DNA of 64,000 bases. Origin: DATAXP01 sp036272935 (GTDB lineage Bacteria; Planctomycetota; Planctomycetia; Pirellulales; PNKZ01). The notes below the pieces were generated by a model. It saw only the letters and a list, made by a program, of their open reading frames with translations, had not been told where the DNA came from and did no database searches. This document shows positions 18,593-30,393 of the stretch, one piece after another. Numbering within the stretch: position 1 is the first letter of the stretch; each line of letters starts with the position of its first letter. A program made the translations under genes and the position numbers. The stretch is taken from positions 1 through 64,000 of the forward strand of contig DATAXP010000068.1 of assembly GCA_036272935.1 (NCBI GenBank), read 5' to 3'.

Positions 18593-18942
18593 TTACGATG
18601 GCGATGCGGGCAGCATCGCTTCAAGCCGTGCAATCAGCTCGGGGAGATTCTCCGTGATGACGCGCCAAATCCCGTCGTGTTCGATGCGACCGTAGTCGTG
18701 AATCAGCACATTCCGTTGTGCTTTGATTTTGGACCAAGGAATATCGGGATAGGCCGCCTGAAGCTCCGACGAAACGCGTCCGGCCGACTCGCCGATTTCT
18801 CGAGTTTACGTTCGACTGCTGCTTGCAGGATCTCGTCTTGGAGATACACGTCTAGAGCCGCGCTCGCAACGAAACGGCGCATTGCTCGTGCCGCATCGAG
18901 CATGTCCCAGAGTTGTGCGCAATCCGCTTCACTCGGCGGCAT
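18593..18942 (-). pseudogene. hepT: HepT-like HEPN toxin, frameshifted
   Basis: Partner of the nucleotidyltransferase at 18929-19237 in a MntA/HepT toxin-antitoxin module (HEPN RNase). The N-terminal part reads MPPSEADCAQLWDMLDAARA to QAAVERKLE. The family sequence then continues one frame over: IGESAGRVSSELQAAYPDIP and the HEPN motif RNVLIHDYGRI (Rx4HxY), ending at TAA 18593-18595. The frame is lost at the T run 18796-18798 (AAA on the coding strand), where one more A would restore it. This is either real inactivation or a 1-base sequence error. The start overlaps the antitoxin gene by 14 nt. Confidence 0.85.
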
Positions 18943-19237
18943 AGATGAGCTGTTTCTCTCGCAAGATAGCGCGACGTCGAAACGGGTTGGCGAGGTTGCG
19001 TTGCTCGACGAGATCAACCTCGCGTCCAAACAAGGCGCTCAACTCATCGTTCATGTCGAGCAGATCCCAAAAGCTCCACGTCGCACCTTCGGCAAACCGC
19101 ACGAGTACGTCGACATCGCTCGCGGGGCTGAAATCGGGTCGCACCACGGAGCCGAACAATGAAAGTTCACTTACGCGCCAGCGGCGACAAAGCTCGCCGA
19201 TTTGGTGGTGCAACGAGGAAATTGGCAGCGCCAGCAT
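18929..19237 (-). CDS. mntA: MntA-like nucleotidyltransferase antitoxin
   Basis: 102-aa minimal nucleotidyltransferase. Motif LFGSVVRPDFSPASDVDVLV is the GSx10DxD active site used by MntA antitoxins to AMPylate HepT. A later acidic strand EVDLVEQ provides the third carboxylate. It overlaps the downstream hepT start by 14 nt, the usual operon order. The reading frame is intact although the toxin frame is broken. Confidence 0.88.
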   Translation of the reverse strand: MLALPISSLHHQIGELCRRWRVSELSLFGSVVRPDFSPASDVDVLVRFAEGATWSFWDLLDMNDELSALFGREVDLVEQRNLANPFRRRAILREKQLIYAAE

Positions 19238-19321
19238 GCGTCTCGACCCTTTACTGGGTATCTTAGCTTTTGTCGGCAGAAAGTATCCAGTAGGAACTGC
19301 AGCTGCGGCAGGACGGAAATC

Positions 19322-20224
19322 ATGCCCTTCGCGGCGCGATCGTTGAGCTGGTTGGCCTGGCCGTGGTTGCGGTCGTGCAGCGCCTCGGCCGTTGTGCATA
19401 GCGTGCTCATCGTTGGCCTGGCCTGGGTCACCATCGGCGGCGAGGGAGCTAAATCGCCGCCCGACGAGCTTTACGTGCGCCTCGAGCAGCGGGTGCCTCC
19501 GCAGAAGTTCGCCGTGCTCGATGTGGCGGACGAGGTGGCGTCGACGGTCGCGACGTCGGGCTCGAGTGGCACCGGGCCCGGGCGCGGCACGCTTGGGCGC
19601 GGGGCCGGTCCGTTGGCACTGAATTTGAGCGTCGCCTTGGAAGACCTCGGCAGTGGCGGCACTGGAGGCGGGGCGAGCGACGACCGGCTCAAACCAGCCG
19701 ACATGCGCGAGCTGCGCAGCGGCGGCGATGACGCAAGCTTCTTCGGCATTCGGGCCAGCGGCAAGAAGTTCGTATTCATCGTCGATATGTCGGGGAGCAT
19801 GAGCGAAGGGGGACGCTTTCGCCGTGCGATCGCCGAGCTGAAGCAATCGCTGCGCGGCCTGGTGACCTCGCAGGAATACTTCATTATTTTCTTCAGCAAC
19901 CTGACCGTGCCGATGCCGGCGCCGGATATGCTCGCCGCGACGAACGACAACCTGTTAGCGACGTTTCGCTGGATGAAGTATGTCGAACCCGCCGGCGGCA
20001 CCTTTCCGCTGGTCGCGATGCAGAAGGCGCACGATCTGAAGCCGAGCGCGATCTTCCTGCTCTCCGATGGCGCGTTCGGCCCCGAGGTGTTCAATTACAT
20101 CAGCTCGCTGCCGACGGCCGAGAGCATCCCGATCCACACCATCGCGCTCGAGAACCGCGATGGTGAGCCGATGATGCGCGCGATCTCAAAAGCCACGCAC
20201 GGCACGTTCCGCTTCGTGCGCTGA
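19322..20224 (+). CDS. Membrane-anchored von Willebrand factor A domain protein
   Basis: 300 aa. An N-terminal TM near 19-39 (SASAVVHSVLIVGLAWVTIG) is followed by a Gly/Ser-rich linker. A VWA domain fills the last 170 residues, with the metal-binding MIDAS motif FIVDMSGSMS and a later AIFLLSDGAF. VWA domains bind proteins through a divalent cation; the partner is unknown. The ATG at 19322 is preferred over upstream in-frame ATGs since those overlap mntA. It stands alone and is divergent from the mntA-hepT module. Confidence 0.85.
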   Translation: MPFAARSLSWLAWPWLRSCSASAVVHSVLIVGLAWVTIGGEGAKSPPDELYVRLEQRVPPQKFAVLDVADEVASTVATSGSSGTGPGRGTLGRGAGPLALNLSVALEDLGSGGTGGGASDDRLKPADMRELRSGGDDASFFGIRASGKKFVFIVDMSGSMSEGGRFRRAIAELKQSLRGLVTSQEYFIIFFSNLTVPMPAPDMLAATNDNLLATFRWMKYVEPAGGTFPLVAMQKAHDLKPSAIFLLSDGAFGPEVFNYISSLPTAESIPIHTIALENRDGEPMMRAISKATHGTFRFVR

Positions 20225-20272
20225 ACGACGCCCGTTCATTGCGGTAGGCGACATGCGCGACGGCGCACAGGG

Positions 20273-20314
20273 CCTTCTCCTACTGGGAGAAGGTGGCCGA
20301 AGGCCGGATGAGGG
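20273..20314. repeat. Dispersed GAGAAGG hairpin repeat, copy 1
   Basis: Stem CCTTCTCC/GGAGAAGG at 20273-20293, followed by GTGGCCGAAGGCCGGATGAG. The reverse complement, differing only in the loop, recurs at 62247-62288 and 63018-63059 inside a coding sequence. Confidence 0.8.
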
Positions 20315-20411
20315 AGAAGCGGCCCGGACGCCGCGTACCCGCTTCACCCTCACTCGAGTCGCCTTTGGCGACCCCCCCGTCACAAAGGCAGAGGGGGTTT
20401 CTTAGCGCGCG

Positions 20412-20570
20412 TCACTTCTTCTTCGCTGCTTTTTTCTTTGCCGATTTCTTGGCGGGCTTCGCGGGAGCTGGCTTGGCGGCAGAGGTCTTTTTCTTTTTGC
20501 CGCCGAACACATTTTCCCAGTTTGCGGCGAACGTGGCGCTGGCGCCTGAGCGAACGATGGGGCCTGACAT
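20412..20570 (-). CDS. Small Lys-rich protein (planctomycete type)
   Basis: 52 aa: an N-terminal MSGPIVRSGASATFAANWEN followed by VFGGKKKK and a C-terminal tail almost wholly Lys/Ala/Pro. AAGGAG lies 11 nt upstream of the ATG at 20570, which supports this start over a 77-aa extension. From memory, very similar short proteins starting MSGPIVRSGA recur in planctomycetes; I know no function. The basic tail suggests nucleic-acid binding. Confidence 0.7.
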   Translation of the reverse strand: MSGPIVRSGASATFAANWENVFGGKKKKTSAAKPAPAKPAKKSAKKKAAKKK

Positions 20571-20654
20571 CGGTTGATCAACTCCTTGACGATGAATGCC
20601 GAATGCGACGGAGCATTGCATTCTAAAGTGCGTTCGAGCGCACACAAGCCAGCG

Positions 20655-21626
20655 CTATTGCATCAGCGCTTCGCGGCGCACCAGGGCCATCATCCGCGGG
20701 GCATCGAGGTAGTGCGTCCAAGCGTGGCGGTGGCCGACCGCCTCGGTAGCGTGGGCGAAGAACACCTTGCTCCGCTGGTCCGGCGGCATCGAACCGGTGG
20801 CAATCCCTGCCAGCCCCGCCGCTTCGATCGGGCGGTCGGCAAGCCGCGCGTAATGCTTCAACACCACGTCGCGGGGATTGACGATTGCCAGCAGGCGCTC
20901 GACCTGACCGACAGCCAGGCCGTAACGGCGACCCGGCAGGAACCAATCGCAATCGATGGCGGCGGCGACCAGCACGGCCCGCATCGGCGCGGTGCGCGGC
21001 TGAGCCGGGGCATCGATCGTGTAGCCAACGATGCTGCCGCCACCCAGCAGATGCAGTGCCCCGGCGGTGACGCGCGCACCGAAGCTGAAGCCGATCAGAC
21101 TCAGCGGCACGTCGGGACCGAGGCGTGCCAAGAACCGGGCCAGGTAATGGGCCTCGATATCGGCCCGTTCGGCCTTAATCTCCGCGTCCCGCACCACCAG
21201 CGTTGCCATCACATCGCTAGGCCACGACCAGACGACGAACCGCACCGGCCGCGTCGTCGTAGTACCAAGTGCCAGCCGGCGATAGGTGGTCATCCCTTCC
21301 TGGACCGCGCCGTCGGCGTCGATGCGATTGCCGTGCACGAGCACGATCGTAATCACGTCCGGACTATCGCTGGCATGGAACTCGTCGAACGTCGATCGCT
21401 GCCAACCAACGCCGCATTCCATGCGCCAGACCGTCGGCTCGGCGTTGCAGTACAAACAATTACCCGGGTAACCGCGCGTGCTCAACAGCCAAATGGAATC
21501 TTCGGCCCGTTGCTCGGCGGACGGTGCCATCTCGGCTGGTGCCTGGTCGGCGCGCAACGTCGTCGCCAGCGTCGAGCCGAGGGCAAGCGCGAAGCATGCC
21601 AGACGAAATGCGGAGTGGAAGCGCAT
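20655..21626 (-). CDS. Exported alpha/beta hydrolase, lipase-like
   Basis: 323 aa with a signal peptide from the ATG at 21626 (LACFALALGSTLATTLRADQ). IVLVHGNRIDADG gives the oxyanion region and SLIGFSFGARV the GxSxG nucleophile elbow. A candidate catalytic His is in VGHRHAW near the C-terminus. Resembles DUF900-type hydrolases; the substrate is unknown. It lies upstream of the small basic protein on the same strand (84-nt gap). Confidence 0.75.
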   Translation of the reverse strand: MRFHSAFRLACFALALGSTLATTLRADQAPAEMAPSAEQRAEDSIWLLSTRGYPGNCLYCNAEPTVWRMECGVGWQRSTFDEFHASDSPDVITIVLVHGNRIDADGAVQEGMTTYRRLALGTTTTRPVRFVVWSWPSDVMATLVVRDAEIKAERADIEAHYLARFLARLGPDVPLSLIGFSFGARVTAGALHLLGGGSIVGYTIDAPAQPRTAPMRAVLVAAAIDCDWFLPGRRYGLAVGQVERLLAIVNPRDVVLKHYARLADRPIEAAGLAGIATGSMPPDQRSKVFFAHATEAVGHRHAWTHYLDAPRMMALVRREALMQ

Positions 21627-21895
21627 CGAGCGGAATAGACCGCAGGGCGTAGCCTGGACGGCGGGGCGAAGGGTCGGTGAAATGCGCGGCACCGCCGTGA
21701 CGGCGATGAGCGCGCTTGCAAGTTTACCCTAAGGATTGCGCGCGTGCGTCGCAAAAATGCAACAGCTCGCGTTGCCAAAAAAGAGCCATGTTGCGTTTGC
21801 ACATCACGGCGCGTGATGTACAGTTTCATGCCCCACCTATCCAGACGCCCGTCGCAACGAGCGTCCCTGCCAGTCAGCGATCGGAGATGCACGTT

Positions 21896-22084
21896 ATGAA
21901 GAAGCTAATGGTTTTGACGGCTCTAGCGGTGCTGAGCGCCGCCAGCGTCGGTTGCTCGTTGTTCAATCGCGGACAGTCCTGCAATTCGTGCGGCCCCGGC
22001 GGCCAGGACGCTTACCTGGCGGCCCCCAGCGCCGCACCGGTGATGAGCGGCGGCACGACCTACGTGCCAGGCCCCGTTCAGTAA
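21896..22084 (+). CDS. Small lipoprotein
   Basis: 62 aa. Signal peptide KKLMVLTALAVLSAASVGC with the lipobox Cys at residue 20. A short mature part follows with two further Cys (SCNSCGPGG) and a Gly/Pro/Ala-rich tail. A GGAG site lies about 10 nt upstream of this ATG; another in-frame ATG is three codons earlier. Function unknown. Confidence 0.65.
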   Translation: MKKLMVLTALAVLSAASVGCSLFNRGQSCNSCGPGGQDAYLAAPSAAPVMSGGTTYVPGPVQ

Positions 22085-22474
22085 CACCGTTCAGTAACGC
22101 CGCGTCGAGTAATTCGTTCGCACCACGGCGCGACTCGCTCAAAACGTTCGCGAGGGGCTGGCCATCCTGAAACAGCCCCTCGCGGACGATTCGGCTTCTC
22201 GAATCCGACGCCTCGCCGGTCGCTGCCAGCGTCCAGGCCGACCGCGTACCGCTTTGACTCACGGGCCGTTATGAAAGCGCTCCGTCTGCGCCTGCGACCA
22301 AACCGCATCGGACGTATCCTGCTGCGCCATGTGTTCTCGGGCAGCCCCGAGGGCGGCGTGCCGCGACCGCTGGGTCGGGCGGCTCATTTCGATCGCGCCA
22401 GGATTGATCGACTGCGTGATCGTTGCCGGATATGATGTCGTTCCGGGGGTTGCCTCCGAACGAGGACGCCGGCG
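22085..22474. other. Intergenic region with one strong hairpin
   Basis: No credible gene in 390 nt. It begins with a short duplication of CCGTTCAGTAAC that spans the lipoprotein stop codon. A 12-bp perfect stem (22149-22160 with 22173-22184, GAGGGGCTG/CAGCCCCTC core) could be the lipoprotein terminator, though no T run follows. Confidence 0.6.
22149..22184 (+). terminator. Hairpin downstream of the small lipoprotein gene
   Basis: Arms CGCGAGGGGCTG and CAGCCCCTCGCG, perfect 12-bp stem with a 12-nt loop, 65 nt after the stop codon. It lacks the U tract of a classic intrinsic terminator. Confidence 0.45.
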
Positions 22475-23581
22475 ATGCGAACCGTAGCACGAGTGGTGCG
22501 CCTTTCGGCCTGCTTGGCACTGGTCTGCGTGGTGGCGATCGAGTGCCACGTGGCGGCCACGCGCGCGGCCGACGATGGCCGCCGCGCGGTCGAAGTGAAG
22601 CGCTATGGCATCCACGTGCGCGTGCCGCAGGCATGGCGGTTGATCGGCTGGGCGCGCGATGAGCAAGCTTTCGCGCTGAAGCTGCCGCAAGACAGTCCGT
22701 CGCGCAGCGGCTTCGTCACCTGCCGCTTGGGTGTCGCTCCCGAAGGGCTCGAAGAGTATCTCAAGCGGCTCGAGCGCCCGGATGTGGCCCCCCCCGGCTC
22801 GCCCGAGTCCACGCTTACCAGCGATGGCGACAAGCGCACGCTGCGCGAAAACCGCATCGAACCGCTCGACGCCGCCCGGTTCGGCAAGCCCTTGGCCGAG
22901 GCGCTGGTCCAGCGGCTGGTGACGATCTGGGAAATCGAAAGCCCCACCGGCGAGCACAGCTACGAAATCGTCACGCGCGTGATCCACGACGGCACGCTGT
23001 ACACGTTCACGCTGGCGACCGACGAGGCGCACTACGACGCTTACCGTCTCGATTTTGAGGACATGCTTGCCAGCGCCGTGTTCAGCCCGCCGGAAACCGG
23101 CCTGCGAAAGATGCCGGGCGGATTCTGGATGCAGCGCGATTTCCGCTTCGCGCTGCGGCTGCCTGCGGATTGGAAGCCGGCCTTCGGGCCCAGCGACAAG
23201 GTGCTGTTCTTCGCCACCGGCAAGACCCACCAGGTGTTCACCGATAATCTGCTGGTGCTTGCCAGCCCGGTGCATCCGCTCGACCTGGAGCAGTTGAAGG
23301 CCACGCTCCCCGAGCAGATCGCCAAGGCCGACGAACATGCCCGCGTCGAGTGCCGCATCGTGCCTCAAGGGGGAACGGCGGCGCTGGAAACGGTGATTCA
23401 CACGGTCCGCGGGTCATTGAACGTCGCGATCATCGAGCGCCGCTTTGTCAGCCGGCAGCGGAACTACGAGGTGAAGTTCACCTGCGAAGCCAGTGAGTTC
23501 GAGAAAATCGAAGCGGCCTTGCGAACCAGCCTCGATAGCTTCGTCGAAGTGCTCGACGAGCCGCCGCGCTCGGAAGCGTGA
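22475..23581 (+). CDS. Exported protein of unknown function
   Basis: 368 aa with an N-terminal signal or TM segment (RLSACLALVCVVAIECHVAA). Two similar halves each start with a pattern like RYGIHVRVPQAWRLIG and FRFALRLPADWKPAFG, and each ends in a long helix-strand stretch, so it looks like a tandem of two DcrB/PsbP-like domains. No catalytic motif is visible. The neighbours do not suggest a role. Confidence 0.7.
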   Translation: MRTVARVVRLSACLALVCVVAIECHVAATRAADDGRRAVEVKRYGIHVRVPQAWRLIGWARDEQAFALKLPQDSPSRSGFVTCRLGVAPEGLEEYLKRLERPDVAPPGSPESTLTSDGDKRTLRENRIEPLDAARFGKPLAEALVQRLVTIWEIESPTGEHSYEIVTRVIHDGTLYTFTLATDEAHYDAYRLDFEDMLASAVFSPPETGLRKMPGGFWMQRDFRFALRLPADWKPAFGPSDKVLFFATGKTHQVFTDNLLVLASPVHPLDLEQLKATLPEQIAKADEHARVECRIVPQGGTAALETVIHTVRGSLNVAIIERRFVSRQRNYEVKFTCEASEFEKIEAALRTSLDSFVEVLDEPPRSEA

Positions 23582-23861
23582 TTGCACCGATTGCGAGGCG
23601 CTGCGGCACTTCTTCCGTTGCCGTTGGGAAAAAAACGGACGCGGCGAGCAGGCAAACGTCCCATGTGCGAGCTAGGTTTGCTGCGGTTTCGCGACGCCCC
23701 AGCCGGGCGCCGCCGGAACAATTGGCATAGTCCGACGGTGGCGGCGTCGGGCGAAGACGTTCGCCCTACCCTTCGTGGCTCGCCACACAATGGCAGTCCA
23801 CGGCAATTGGTCCGTCGGAGCGCGCGGTTGACGCTCCCTACCGCCGGACATTCGCTGCCAC

Positions 23862-26524
<2,663 letters not shown>

Positions 26525-26528
<4 letters not shown>

Positions 26529-28066
26529 TCCACGTCGGTGACCGTCGGCGCCCACAGGCCAGGCCCCGGTTTGATCGTCGGCGCCGCGCCCGAGGCGGGG
26601 AACGTCTGCTTGACCGCCGATCGCAGTTGAGTCGAAAGCTCGGCCACCGTCGAAGCATGCGCCGACTCGTCGGCCAGATTGGTCAACTCATGCGGATCGG
26701 CATCGTGGTCGTACAGCTCGCGCCCTTCGCGTCCTTCGTCCCATTCGGTATAGCGCCAGCGCGGCGTGCGCAGGCTGTAGCCGAAGAACTGGCGACCCTG
26801 GGCGCCGATTTCAGGCTTCTTTTGCGCTCGTCCGGCACCGCCGTGGCCACGGGTCACTTGCGACAGCGACCAGCCGCGTCCGGCCTGCGACGGATCCTTG
26901 AGCATCGGCACGAGGCTTTGCCCTTGTAGGTTTGCCGGGGGCTCGATGCCGCATAGCTCGGCAAGCGTCGGATACAGATCGATGTGCCCAACCGGTGACT
27001 TGGCCACCGTCCCCTTGCCGGTCACGCCCGGAGCCACAACCAGCAATGGCACGCGAGCGCTCTCCTCGAAGATGCTCATCTTCTGCCACAGGCCATGCTC
27101 GCCGAGATGGTAGCCGTGGTCGCTGGTGAACACGATGATCGTGTTGTCGGCCAATCCCAAGCGATCGAGCGCATCGATCACGCGTCCCACTTGCGCGTCG
27201 ACGAAGCTGGTGCTAGCCAAGTATGCCTGTACCGCCTGGCGACGCAGGTCGTCGGTCAGCGCTTCCTGCTCCTTCTTCGCGCTGCCAAGCGCAGGAGTGG
27301 GAAGATCGGCCTGGTCTTGTTTCACGTTTTGGACAACCGGCATGTCGCTCTCGGGGTATAGGTCGAAATACTTCTTTGGCGACACGTACGGCGTATGCGG
27401 ACGAAAGAACCCGACACCCAGGAAGAACGGTCGGTCTTTGTGCTTGGCGCATTGCTCGAGCACCGTGATCGCGTCGTCGGCTTGCAGCGAATCGGTGTGG
27501 TACTGATCGCTCTTGGGCGACGCGTACCAACTGAGCGTGCCGCCGTACTGCCCCGGCGTGAGGCTGAAGATGTACGGCTCCTCTTCCAGCCGGTCGCATC
27601 CGGCAGGCGTCATCACCCATTCCCACGACGCCGGATCGTCGTGCCCGGCGGTGCCGATCGAATTGGGCACGTTGTAGTGGTACATCTTGCCGACGCGGCC
27701 GGCGAAATACCCAGACAGGCGCAGTGCCTGCGGCAGGCTGCGATGGCGAGGAATGGTTTGTCGGAAGATTTGCCCGTTGCCGTAGATGCCGTTGCTGTTG
27801 GGATACAACCCGGTGAACATCGCGTTGCGGCTGGGGCCACACAAGGGGAACTGGCAATACGCCATGTCGAAGCGCATGCCGCGCGCGGCGAGCCGATCGA
27901 GGTTCGGTGTCTTCGCTAGCGCGTCGCCGTAGCAGCCGAGCTTGTTGTTCAAGTCATCGGCCATCACCAACAGCACGTTGGGGCGCGACGCAGCCAACGT
28001 TGCGTGTTGAAGGAAAAGAGCCGAGCCAACGAAAACGAACACAACGGTCAAACGATGCAGTTTCAT
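26525..28066 (-). CDS. Secreted sulfatase, type I
   Basis: 513 aa from the ATG at 28066, with a signal peptide ending near LQHATLAAS. N-terminal metal site RPNVLLVMADDLNNKLGCYG. The formylglycine motif is CGPSR (PLCGPSRNAMFTG), a Cys-type sulfatase needing a formylglycine-generating enzyme. Further metal ligands in FTSDHGYHLGEHG. The arrangement resembles iduronate-2-/choline-sulfatase-like planctomycete enzymes that desulfate polysaccharides. Substrate not assignable. Confidence 0.9.
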
Positions 28067-28225
28067 GAGCGGGAGCGGGGCGGGGTGTTGAGGCGCGGAA
28101 GCGAGACGGACGGCATCAGCCATGCTAACGCATGGGCGCGCCCGTTTCACTAGCGCAGAAACTCCAAGCCCCGGGCCCCGGCGAGGTTGTTTGAGGCCAA
28201 ACTGCCGTGGAGGGCACAGGGCTGG

Positions 28226-29461
28226 TCATTCCACGGTCGCCGCGCGCATCTCGGCACGCAGCGCGTTCATCGGCTCGACCACGTCGTCGACTTTCGCATC
28301 GAACAGATCGCCGATCAGCAGGTCAGTCAGATGCCCCTTGAGGTGCGGATTTTTTTTGACGAACCGGCCGAAGCTGAAGCCGTCGTAATACTCGCACACC
28401 AGCCGTCGCATGCGGCCCATGCCGGCGTTGAACTCAGGGCCCCAGCCGCCGAGCTGCGCCTCGGAAAAATCGTGCTTGGCGACCGCCTCGGCAATCGCGT
28501 CGGCAGCGTAAGCGCCGCTCTTGAGCGCCAGCAACACGCCCGACGAATACAGCGGATCGAGGAATCCGTACGCGTCGCCGATTAGCACCCAGCCGGGTCC
28601 CGCAACGCGCGTCGAGCGGTACGAATAATCCTTGGTGGCGTAGAAGCCCGAGACGCGCTTGCCCATCATCACGCGACGCTTGCACTCGGGGCAGCGATCG
28701 AGCTCCTCGAAGTAGATCTTCTCGTGATCTCCGCGGCCTTCGAACAGATAGCGAAAGTCGGCCACCACGCCGACGCTGATCACATTATTGTGCAGCGGGA
28801 TGTACCAGAACCAACCATTCTTCCCTTTGGTTTGCAGGACCATCGTGGCTCCTTCGTCGCGGCCAGCGTCGCGATAAGCACCCTGCCAATAGGTCCACAC
28901 GGCCCCCTTCTTCAACTCGGGATCGACGACGCGCGTCTTGAAGCGGTTGCTGATCATCGCCGTCTGCCCGCTGGCATCGACGACGACATCGGCCAGCACG
29001 GTATGCTGCGATCCATCTTCGTTTTGAATCTTCACGCCGCGTGCGCGTTCGCCGTCCATCAGCACCTCGAGCACACGCACGCCTTCGTGCACGTCGACAC
29101 CGTGCTCGCGGGCGTTGTTGAGCATCATCGTGTCGAACTCGCTGCGCAGCACCTGCCATGTCTGCGAGCACTCGTGCGGCTTGTTGTCCCAAAAGTAGAA
29201 CGGCTCGCTGACCCGCCCGCTCTCGCTGACGAACTGCACGCTGTGCTTCTTGACGAAGTGACTGGCGCGCAGCTTGTCGAGCATGCCGAGGCGCTTGAGC
29301 ACCCAGTAAGTTTCGGGAATCAGCGACTCGCCAATGTGGAAGCGCGGGAAATGATCGCGCTCGAACAACTGCACCTTCAGCCCGTGCTGGGCGGCGAGTG
29401 TCGAGCAGGTCGAGCCCGAAGGTCCGCCGCCGATGACGATCACCTGGGTCTTGGTTTCCAT
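28226..29461 (-). CDS. FAD-dependent oxidoreductase, flavin-halogenase-like
   Basis: 411 aa. N-terminal Rossmann motif VIVIGGGPSGSTCS binds FAD. The stretch NGWFWYIPL contains WxWxIP, the signature of flavin-dependent halogenases. GWVLIGDAYGFLDPLYSSG is the second FAD motif. The halogenase catalytic Lys of the KxxxG-type region is not clearly seen, so a hydroxylase or reductase of the same superfamily remains possible. It starts 13 nt after the marR stop, so the two form an operon. Confidence 0.82.
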   Translation of the reverse strand: METKTQVIVIGGGPSGSTCSTLAAQHGLKVQLFERDHFPRFHIGESLIPETYWVLKRLGMLDKLRASHFVKKHSVQFVSESGRVSEPFYFWDNKPHECSQTWQVLRSEFDTMMLNNAREHGVDVHEGVRVLEVLMDGERARGVKIQNEDGSQHTVLADVVVDASGQTAMISNRFKTRVVDPELKKGAVWTYWQGAYRDAGRDEGATMVLQTKGKNGWFWYIPLHNNVISVGVVADFRYLFEGRGDHEKIYFEELDRCPECKRRVMMGKRVSGFYATKDYSYRSTRVAGPGWVLIGDAYGFLDPLYSSGVLLALKSGAYAADAIAEAVAKHDFSEAQLGGWGPEFNAGMGRMRRLVCEYYDGFSFGRFVKKNPHLKGHLTDLLIGDLFDAKVDDVVEPMNALRAEMRAATVE

Positions 29462-29474
29462 GCGATGTTCCTCT

Positions 29475-29975
29475 TCAGGAGCTGATGGTCCAATTGCTAT
29501 CGGAGGGTTCATGCGGCCCGCGCGCGGCTTGCAGCAGCGCGACGAGTTGCCGTAACTGCTCGGCCGGCAAATGGCCGAGCTGCCGACCGTGGCAGGCACG
29601 CACCGGCTTGTCGAGCTTGCGCAGCAGTTCGAGGCCGGCCGCCGTAATGCCCACGCGCACCACGCGCCGATTACCCGCCAAGCGTTGCCGTTGAATTAGC
29701 TCGCGGCGTTCGAGATGGTCGAGCATGCGCGTGATATCGGGCGCGCGCGACACCAGCCGGCCCGCCAGCACCAGCGTCGGCAACGATTCCGGATGTTCGC
29801 CGCACAGCAGTCGCAGCACGTTGTACTGCTGGGCTGATAGATCATATTGCCCGAACAGCTCATCTTCAGCGGCACGCAACCGATCGTAGGTGCGCCACAG
29901 GTTCAGAAACGCCTCTTGTTCGAGCGAATCGAAGCGGCGCGATCTTCGGCGGGCGGCGGCGATGGAGGCGGACAT
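29475..29975 (-). CDS. MarR-family transcriptional regulator
   Basis: 166 aa winged-helix repressor. The Arg-rich N-terminus precedes dimerisation helix 1. Recognition region: LSAQQYNVLRLL, then LPTLVLAGRLVSRAPDITRM and the helix LDHLERRELIQRQR with wing LAGNRRVVRVGITAAG. It heads the operon with the halogenase-like flavoprotein, and a 25-bp palindrome lies 18 nt before its start. It probably represses its own operon and responds to a phenolic or aromatic ligand, by analogy with the family. Confidence 0.88.
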   Translation of the reverse strand: MSASIAAARRRSRRFDSLEQEAFLNLWRTYDRLRAAEDELFGQYDLSAQQYNVLRLLCGEHPESLPTLVLAGRLVSRAPDITRMLDHLERRELIQRQRLAGNRRVVRVGITAAGLELLRKLDKPVRACHGRQLGHLPAEQLRQLVALLQAARGPHEPSDSNWTISS

Positions 29976-29992
29976 GGACCGCCGATTTTACC

Positions 29993-30017
29993 TGTCTTCA
30001 CAACAGTTGTCGAGACA
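29993..30017. promoter_or_regulatory. Candidate MarR operator
   Basis: 25-bp imperfect palindrome with arms TGTCTTCACAAC and GTTGTCGAGACA around a central A (10 of 12 positions symmetric). It lies between the rpmJ side and the marR start codon, the position expected of an autoregulatory site. Confidence 0.6.
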
Positions 30018-30058
30018 AGTGTTGGTCGCGGACAATTGAGCCGGGCCGCTTGCATTCT

Positions 30059-30082
30059 CGCGGGGCAAGCCCCGCGGCTAAA
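30059..30082 (-). repeat. TTTAGCC stem-loop repeat, copy 1
   Basis: On the minus strand it reads TTTAGCCGCGGGGCTTGCCC then CGCG, a perfect 8-bp hairpin after TTTAG. It belongs to a family also present at 30785, 32972, 33616 and 45272. Confidence 0.75.
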
Positions 30083-30135
30083 TGAATCCTGCGCCGCGTA
30101 ACCGTGCCGGGGCAAATTTTATACCTTTGGGCCCC

Positions 30136-30165
30136 TTGAACGATTTCCCGGCGTCCCCTTATACT
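30136..30165 (+). promoter_or_regulatory. Sigma-70-type promoter of the ribosomal operon
   Basis: TTGAAC (30136-30141), 18-bp spacer, TATACT (30160-30165). It lies 70 nt upstream of the rpmJ ATG, the best promoter match in this part of the window. Confidence 0.6.
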
Positions 30166-30234
30166 GAGTCGCTTTCGAGCAGGCCGCCGGGAGCGTCGCC
30201 GCCGGTTGCTCATAGCCAGCGGGAGGCTCGTGCC

Positions 30235-30348
30235 ATGAAAGTTCGTGCCAGCGTCAAGCGCATTTGCGAAAAGTGCAAGCTCGTGCGCCGTCGCGGTGTG
30301 GTGTTCGTGGTCTGTGAGAACCCGCGGCACAAGCAGCGCCAGGGCTGA
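30235..30348 (+). CDS. rpmJ: 50S ribosomal protein L36
   Basis: 37 aa, full length. Zinc-ribbon residues Cys11, Cys14, Cys27 and His32 are all present (CEKCK, VCENPRH). Begins MKVRASVKRICEKCK. First gene of the rpmJ-rpsM-rpsK-rpsD-rpoA-rplQ operon; GGGAGG lies ahead of the ATG. Confidence 0.97.
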   Translation: MKVRASVKRICEKCKLVRRRGVVFVVCENPRHKQRQG

Positions 30349-30393
30349 GCGTTGGGTCGAGGATCGTTTCGAGTCGCCAGGAGGTAGTTTTCT

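Noticed and set aside
18593..19237. Functional toxin-antitoxin system
   Set aside because: The toxin frame is broken by one base; reported as a pseudogene.
23582..23861. Gene or regulatory element before the hybrid kinase
   Set aside because: No frame with a ribosome site and no clear promoter; a short repeat-like GTCGGGCGAAGACGTTCGCC is present but single.
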